Origin: S015-6 sp964384945
GTDB taxonomy: Bacteria > Desulfobacterota > DSWW01
Reading direction: 5' to 3'
Assembly (NCBI GenBank): GCA_964384945.1
Contig: CAYLMK010000003.1
Coordinates: forward strand, 62,001-126,000
Length of the DNA: 64,000 nucleotides
Part shown: positions 59,096-64,000 of the stretch, piece after piece
Layout: each line of letters begins with the position of its first letter
Position numbering within the stretch: position 1 is the stretch's first letter
Made by a program: the position numbers and the translations under genes
The notes under the pieces: generated by a model
Told to the model about the DNA's origin: nothing
Seen by the model: only the letters and a program-made list of their open reading frames with translations
Database searches by the model: none

Positions 59096-61180
59096 CTACA
59101 GCTTCAAAGCGGCCCGGGCCCCGTCGTGCACGCTTCCGTCAAACCAGGCGTTCTTGTCCTCTTTGCCGTCACCGATCAGGAAAAGTTCGGGCACCTTCCC
59201 CCGCAGGGCCTGGTAGAGGGCGTCGTTCTTCCTGTCCTTTTCGATGATCATCACCGTATCGCCTTCGACGAGCTGCCTCTTCCCGTCCTTCGTCCGGATC
59301 CAGACGCCCTTTTCCGTGATCTCCTCGTACTTGACGCCGCTGTAAACCGGGATCTTTCGGGCCTGAATCCACATGTTCCAGAGCAGTTTCAGATGGAAGT
59401 TCATTCCCTCCCAGAGTTCTTCGCCCTCCTCCAGGATGACGACCTCTCGGTCCCGCTTCACGTAGAACTCGGCCGACTCCGCGCCCTTCAGGTCGCCCCC
59501 CATCACAATGATCTTCTTGCCGATGGGCAGGAACATCTTCGTGAGCTTGCTCATCACGGTCGGGCCGAAGAGCTTGAGCAGGTCCTTGGACTTTTCCTTC
59601 AGTTGACCGGTCGTGACCACATGCTTCATGTCCTTGCCCGGGACATCCGGCACTTCGAGCTTGCTTCCCGGCGAAAGGATGACCGCATCCGGTTTCTCTT
59701 TCGCCACGAGCGCCGCGTCCACCTCGACGCCCAGCTTGATCTTCACGTTGTCGAGCTTTTTGAGCTGATTCTCGTACCACTCGAGCATCGGCTTGACCGT
59801 ATCGAAGTCGTAGCCGCTCTCCTTGATGAAGGCCGAAAGGGGCATCAGCCCGCCCAGCCACTTCACCTTGTCGTAGAGCACGACATCGTGTCCCCGCAAG
59901 GCGGCGACACGGGCCGCTTCCATGCCCCCGGGCCCGGCCCCCACCACCATCACCTTCTTCCTCTTCTTGGCCGGCTCAAAGCTCTGCCCGTCGCCCAGTT
60001 CGAACTCGTGCCCCATGAAGGCGTTCCAGCGGCATTCGATGGGCTGGTTCAGCCAGAGTTTGCCCACACAGTGCATGCATCGCGTGCAGGGGCGGATGTC
60101 CTCGATCCGGCCTTCCTCGAGCTTCGTGGGATACGCGGGGTCCGCCATCAGGTTCCGCCCCATCCAGATCAGGTCGATGCGGTCCTTGTTCAGGGCCTCG
60201 GCGGCGCTGTCGTAGTTGTACCCGTTGGAGGAAGAGACCGGGATGGAGACCGCCTTTCGGATTGCCTCGGCCTCGGGAAGCATCGCTCCGGTGGGGATCC
60301 GATCCCGGAATTCCTTCGTGCTCGGCAGGGGCTCGGGCCAGTAGACCTGCTGCGGGGCCCAGCAGCAGAAAAACTCGTTATACCCGTACCCGCTCGACTG
60401 GATGTAGTCCAGTCCCGCCGCTTCGAACATCTTGGCGAACTCGACGGCCTCCTCGTTGGTCGTGCCCTCTTCGATGCCCCACTCGCGGGCCGACATGCGG
60501 CAGCCGAGAATGAAGTCGTCCCCGCAGAGTTCCCTCGACCGCCGGATGATCTCGACCCCGAAGCGCGCACGGTTCTCCAGGCTGTCGCACCCGTACTCAT
60601 CGTGCCGTTTGTTCTGGTGCCGCGAAAGGAAGGCGTTCCCGAGGGCGTAATGGGCCAGGTGAATCTCGGCGCCGTCCAGCCCCGCCTTCTTCGCCCGCAG
60701 GACGCCCTGTGCCCATTTCTCCTGGATGGCCTTGATCTCCGGAATCGTGAGTTCCCGCGCCTTGTCCAGGGCCGGCTCGGCCGGCGGGTCGATGGCCGAA
60801 GGAGCGACGGGCTGCACGCCGTCGATGTCCTTTTTGTGCGCGGGCCCGGCATGGGTCATCTGCACGAAGCACTTGGCGCCGTACTTGTGAATGGCATCGG
60901 CCACGCGGCGCCAGCCGGGGAGGTACTTGTCGTCGTCCAGCCTCGGATGGGGGATGTTGCTGCACCCGAGGGGATAATCCGTGACCGTCTCCTCGATGAT
61001 GACCAGGCCCACGCCCCCTTTTGCGATCGACTCATAGAACTTGACGAACCGGTCGCCGATCGATCCGTCCGGCTCGAGGTAAATGAACCACTGGGACGTC
61101 TTGGCGAGCCGGTTTTTCAGTTCCAGGTGCTTGATTTTGAAGGGAGTGAAAATCTTGTCGTATTTCTTCTTTCGTGCCAT
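59096..61180 (-). CDS. Second Old Yellow Enzyme/2,4-dienoyl-CoA reductase-like flavoprotein
   Basis: From ATG 61180 the 694-residue protein has the FMN barrel beginning MARKKKYDKIFTPFKIKHLE, catalytic-region segment AEIHLAHYALGNAFLSRHQN, and IQSSGYGYNEFFCC. A [4Fe-4S] site is formed by CTRCMHCVGKLW with a fourth Cys in PIECRWN. The FAD/NAD part starts VMVVGAGPGGMEAARVAAL near 410, with IVMGGDLKGAESAEFYVKRD later. It shares only the family layout with the first OYE-type protein (43145-45124), so the two are probably not recent duplicates. It lies between the alpha/beta-hydrolase and USP genes in one operon. Confidence 0.85.
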   Translation of the reverse strand: MARKKKYDKIFTPFKIKHLELKNRLAKTSQWFIYLEPDGSIGDRFVKFYESIAKGGVGLVIIEETVTDYPLGCSNIPHPRLDDDKYLPGWRRVADAIHKYGAKCFVQMTHAGPAHKKDIDGVQPVAPSAIDPPAEPALDKARELTIPEIKAIQEKWAQGVLRAKKAGLDGAEIHLAHYALGNAFLSRHQNKRHDEYGCDSLENRARFGVEIIRRSRELCGDDFILGCRMSAREWGIEEGTTNEEAVEFAKMFEAAGLDYIQSSGYGYNEFFCCWAPQQVYWPEPLPSTKEFRDRIPTGAMLPEAEAIRKAVSIPVSSSNGYNYDSAAEALNKDRIDLIWMGRNLMADPAYPTKLEEGRIEDIRPCTRCMHCVGKLWLNQPIECRWNAFMGHEFELGDGQSFEPAKKRKKVMVVGAGPGGMEAARVAALRGHDVVLYDKVKWLGGLMPLSAFIKESGYDFDTVKPMLEWYENQLKKLDNVKIKLGVEVDAALVAKEKPDAVILSPGSKLEVPDVPGKDMKHVVTTGQLKEKSKDLLKLFGPTVMSKLTKMFLPIGKKIIVMGGDLKGAESAEFYVKRDREVVILEEGEELWEGMNFHLKLLWNMWIQARKIPVYSGVKYEEITEKGVWIRTKDGKRQLVEGDTVMIIEKDRKNDALYQALRGKVPELFLIGDGKEDKNAWFDGSVHDGARAALKL

Positions 61181-61196
61181 GGAGCACCTCCAATCG

Positions 61197-61991
61197 TTAT
61201 TCCTGTTTGTCCAAGAACGACTCAATTTCGCTCGCAAGCCTCTCCGCGCAATTGTCCAGGGCGTACACCCCGCACCCGGGCAGAACGGCCGACCGGGCCT
61301 CCGGGTAGGCCTCGCATACGGGCCGGAAGTACGGATAAAGGACGTCGTTTTCCCCGCAAAGAAGCAGCATCGGGCACCTCACCTTCGAGAACATTCCGTA
61401 CGAGTCCTGCCGGAACACCGCAATGTATGCCTCGTGCCACCGCTCGCCGGCCCGAAGCGTATCGAGAGCCTCCCTGTGGCAGAGATCGGCCGGATGGTCC
61501 GGGTCCAGCCCGACCACCCGGTCCCAGATCTTCGCAAGGTGGCTTCCATCCCCCCGGATCACCATGGGATCGATCGCCGTGTCGAGCCAGTGCTGCCGCT
61601 CCTCCGGGCTCAGCCAGACCGGGCCCTCCAGGATCAGGCTCTTGACTCGCTCGGGCGCGGTGGCCGCCATCTCGACCGCAATGGCGGCGCCGGTGTGGTG
61701 TCCGACCGCGTGGAACGCCTCGATTCCCAGGTTCGTGAGCGCCTCAAAGAGCGCGGAAACATAGTACGCCGTCGTGGCCGCCTGCGGGGGGAAGAAGCTC
61801 TGGCCGAACCCGGGCGTGTCGAGCGCGACCATCCGGTACTTCCCTTCCAGACGACCCATGATCTTCTCGTAACTCTGAGAGGAGCTGGCTGTCTGATGAA
61901 ACAACGCAACGGGGATTCCCTCCCCTTCTCCGCAGACCCGGTAATGGATCTGACCGTCCCGCGTGTCGACATATCCTTTCCGGATGGCCAT
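61197..61991 (-). CDS. Alpha/beta-hydrolase fold protein lacking the usual Ser and His
   Basis: The 264-residue protein has the fold's landmarks: oxyanion strand VALFHQTASSSQSYE, MVALDTPGFGQSFFPP, and the nucleophile-elbow region AVGHHTGAAIAVEM at 96-110. The elbow reads G-H-H-T-G, with His99 in the position of the nucleophile Ser. The usual C-terminal His (GAGH) is replaced in LPGCGVYALDNCAERLASEI. Asp is present in CGENDVLYPYF. It may therefore not be a classic serine hydrolase; C-C bond cleavage or a non-hydrolytic role is possible. It is preceded, after about 120 bp, by the MMPL transporter gene and followed after 16 bp by the OYE-type reductase. Confidence 0.8.
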   Translation of the reverse strand: MAIRKGYVDTRDGQIHYRVCGEGEGIPVALFHQTASSSQSYEKIMGRLEGKYRMVALDTPGFGQSFFPPQAATTAYYVSALFEALTNLGIEAFHAVGHHTGAAIAVEMAATAPERVKSLILEGPVWLSPEERQHWLDTAIDPMVIRGDGSHLAKIWDRVVGLDPDHPADLCHREALDTLRAGERWHEAYIAVFRQDSYGMFSKVRCPMLLLCGENDVLYPYFRPVCEAYPEARSAVLPGCGVYALDNCAERLASEIESFLDKQE

Positions 61992-62109
61992 GGAACGACC
62001 CCCTATGTTTTTCCCGGAACAAGGCCCCGTCGGGACACTCCGTTCGGCGGCCTTCGCATGCGATTCATCAAGCTGGATGACGTGACGCCCGGGCGCTTTC
62101 TATCTGGTC

Positions 62110-64000
62110 CTAACGGGCGCCTCCGACCTTCCCGTTCGCGACGATGAACCCGGGCTTTAGGGCCAGGATCACCGCGGGCATCACCAGAAGCGCGCTCAGC
62201 GCCGAAACGCTCATCCAGACCGCGATCAGGATCGCCATTTCCGCCTGAAAACGCAGCGAGGAGAAGAAATACCAAAGAGTGGTCGTCAGGACGAGCGGCG
62301 TTGCGGTCAGCACCACTCCCCTCCCCGCGCCGAGGAGCCCCTCTTCCACGGCCTTTACGATATCCCCGGAACCGGCGAACTCCTCCTTGATGCAGTCCAC
62401 CACGTAGATCGCATAGTCCACGCCCAGCCCGATGCCCAGGGCGGTCACAGGCAACGAGTTGATGTTCAGGCTGATGCCGGCGAAATGCATAAAGGTGAAG
62501 GTGATTGTATTGGAGAGTAGGAGCGGGATCATGAAGTACAGCCCTGCCGTGCCGTATCGGTACGTAAGACCGCTGGTGACCAGAACGACGAGCAGCGCCA
62601 GGGCGGCGCTCTGCAGCTCGATCCTGAAGACGACTTCGTTCACGGCGGCAAGCACACCGACAAGCCCGCCGGCAAGTTCGATGCTTGCGTTCGAGAGAGG
62701 ATTCTTCGCGATGAAGTCCTTCATCCTGGCCACGGCCGTCCGGATGGTCGATCCTTTGTGGTCACGGAAATAGAGGGTAATTCCCGCATTCTGGTAGACC
62801 ATGTCGGAAAAGCGGTCGAGATCTCCCGGATCGGATCCCGCCAGGAACATATAAAGCAATTCCGCGTTGGATTCGCGATCCCAGCCGATCTCCTCAAATC
62901 GGGGGTTGTCCTCATTGAGGACCCGCTTCACGCCGGGAATCAGATCCGCCAGGGAGATGCTTCCCCCCACCTCGTACTGCCTCTCCACGTAGCGTTGAAA
63001 CCGGACCATGCTCTGCAGAACCTCCGGATCCTTGAGCACGTCCGGCTCACGGCCGCGAACCACGACGAACATCCGGTCCGTCCCGAGGAAGGTCCGGTTG
63101 ATCTCATCCACGGCGATATTGTACTCGGAATCCTGCCACAGAAGCGGCGTGCCTGGGTTGGCGTCCCCGATCTCGATCTTGTTTCCGAAGTATCCGCACA
63201 CCAGGATCACAACCAGCGAAACCGATATGACCGCGCCGCGGCCGCCCGGCCGGCTGCAGACTCTTGCCGCCCATCGGAGGAACCCGCTGATCAGAGGGTC
63301 GATACTGAAGGGATGGGCGTACTTGCGGGGTTGCCGCACATAGGAAAGGAGCACGGGCGTCAGGACCACGCCGGTCACCGAGATGCAGGAAACCCAGATG
63401 GCGCCGATGATGGCGGTCTTCTGCAGGAGCGGGATCGGGGCGAGGGCCACCACAAGCACACCTCCCGCATCGGTGATCACCGCGAGGATGCCGGGCTTGA
63501 AGAGCTGCCCCAGCACGGCGCGCGCCGCCGCAGTGGAGCTGTCCATCCCGGAGGCGATCATCAGGTCGAACCGGTTCACCGACTGAACCGAGTGGGAGAC
63601 GACCCGGGCCGTGATCAGGAAGCCGATGACGACTCCAAGCGGGTCGAAGTTCATGCCGAGGAGGCGGGCGATCCCGAGGGCCCAGATGGCGCTGACGACG
63701 GCAGCAAGCATGGGAATGAAGGTGCCGCGGTAACTCCTCATGAAGAATACGAAGAGGAGGAGGCCGAGCGCCCCCAGGCTGGAAACGAAGATCGCCACTG
63801 TCTGCGGGAGCTTTGCGTTGATGATTCCCTGGAGGATCGGTTCCCCGACGACCTTGATCGTGATGCCGTTGCCCTGGTGCCGCTCAACGACCTTGGTCAG
63901 TTCCCGGTACACCGTCGGATAATCCATCTGCCGTTCGATGAAGTCCACGGTAATCAGCGCCGCCTTGAGATCCCTCGAGACGTACGTGCCGTAGACAAGC
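62110..64000 (-). CDS. MMPL/RND-superfamily transporter, N-terminus beyond the window
   Basis: At least 630 residues are visible in one open frame that continues past the right edge (the readable upstream is TYVSRDLKAALITVDFIE). Two groups of transmembrane helices are present, with the MMPL/SSD-like segments SSLGALGLLLFVFFMRSYRG, GFLITARVVSHSVQSVNR and, in the second half, VTALGIGLGVDYAIYVVD. The periplasmic region contains RMFVVVRGREPDVLKDPEVL. These exporters move lipids or hydrophobic compounds, driven by protons. Next to OYE, hydrolase and acyl-CoA genes it may export or import a hydrophobic substrate of the pathway. Confidence 0.85.
   Translation of the reverse strand, partial: LVYGTYVSRDLKAALITVDFIERQMDYPTVYRELTKVVERHQGNGITIKVVGEPILQGIINAKLPQTVAIFVSSLGALGLLLFVFFMRSYRGTFIPMLAAVVSAIWALGIARLLGMNFDPLGVVIGFLITARVVSHSVQSVNRFDLMIASGMDSSTAAARAVLGQLFKPGILAVITDAGGVLVVALAPIPLLQKTAIIGAIWVSCISVTGVVLTPVLLSYVRQPRKYAHPFSIDPLISGFLRWAARVCSRPGGRGAVISVSLVVILVCGYFGNKIEIGDANPGTPLLWQDSEYNIAVDEINRTFLGTDRMFVVVRGREPDVLKDPEVLQSMVRFQRYVERQYEVGGSISLADLIPGVKRVLNEDNPRFEEIGWDRESNAELLYMFLAGSDPGDLDRFSDMVYQNAGITLYFRDHKGSTIRTAVARMKDFIAKNPLSNASIELAGGLVGVLAAVNEVVFRIELQSAALALLVVLVTSGLTYRYGTAGLYFMIPLLLSNTITFTFMHFAGISLNINSLPVTALGIGLGVDYAIYVVDCIKEEFAGSGDIVKAVEEGLLGAGRGVVLTATPLVLTTTLWYFFSSLRFQAEMAILIAVWMSVSALSALLVMPAVILALKPGFIVANGKVGGAR

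Overview
The window is 64 kb of GC-rich DNA, apparently from a bacterial chromosome. The gene content is ETF, an ETF:quinone oxidoreductase with CCG Fe-S domains, two Old Yellow Enzyme/dienoyl-CoA-reductase-like flavoproteins, a CoA-ester degradation toolkit, ArsM, and sigma-54 regulation with a GAFTGA activator. This fits a strictly or facultatively anaerobic Desulfobacterota ('Deltaproteobacteria')-like organism. That assignment is an inference from gene content; no rRNA or other taxonomic marker lies in the window.

Left part (1-27 kb) is an accessory region. From the left edge, all on the minus strand: a Uma2 nuclease cut by the window edge; a very large DNA adenine methyltransferase and a SNF2-like helicase that overlap by 4 bp and look like the class 1 DISARM pair drmMI-drmD; an orphan unknown gene; the broken N-terminus of a large helicase; a small PBECR-like/DUF2283 toxin-antitoxin-like pair; a cluster of REP-like palindromes; a frameshifted fusion remnant of another helicase-methylase pair; and then a giant DUF1998 helicase with a giant partner, resembling a two-gene type III Druantia system (druE/druH). 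Upstream of druH lie three small transcription units: a secreted 22-residue-repeat protein, a DUF488 protein and an ARPP-1-type protein. A conserved 19-bp motif, followed 8 bp later by a -10-like hexamer, occurs four times here: in front of each of these three genes and once upstream of druH. It is the most interesting unexplained signal I found. A porin-like outer-membrane protein, a fragment of an AlbA_2-type ATP-binding protein and a truncated M23 peptidase lead up to a tRNA-Leu(UAA). That tRNA probably marks the edge of the accessory region.

Middle part (27-38 kb) holds mixed housekeeping and stress genes: MarC membrane protein, an RpoD-like sigma factor, a small membrane protein, an SDR oxidoreductase, a bicovalent-FAD oxidase, an OsmC protein divergent from a GAF-PAS-sigma-54 activator, and an arsenic-type operon (ArsR, an ArsM fused to an AhpD-like domain, and a C_GCAxxG_C_C protein) behind a textbook sigma-70 promoter with an overlapping operator.

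Right part (38-64 kb) is dominated by acyl-CoA and flavin chemistry. One minus-strand operon (45.1 to 37.9 kb) encodes an OYE-type reductase, EtfA, EtfB, an EtfD/EMO-like quinone reductase and an acyl-CoA dehydrogenase, which together would move electrons from acyl-CoA oxidation into the quinone pool. A divergent plus-strand gene is an unusual RelA/SpoT-like protein. A PP2C phosphatase and a DUF202-like membrane protein follow. Then come an alpha-methylacyl-CoA racemase-like CaiB family gene and an IlvD/Edd dehydratase on the plus strand. A second minus-strand operon (58.4 to 51.1 kb) has an enoyl-CoA hydratase, a TetR regulator, a complete 2-oxoacid dehydrogenase complex (E1alpha, E1beta, E2, E3) and a conserved unknown. 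Two copies of a dyad that is a likely TetR operator flank its promoter region. A third operon (from beyond 64.0 to 58.6 kb) has an MMPL/RND transporter, an alpha/beta-hydrolase lacking the usual nucleophile, a second OYE-type reductase and a universal stress protein. Together these suggest use of branched or cyclic carboxylic acids as CoA esters; the substrate cannot be read from the sequence.
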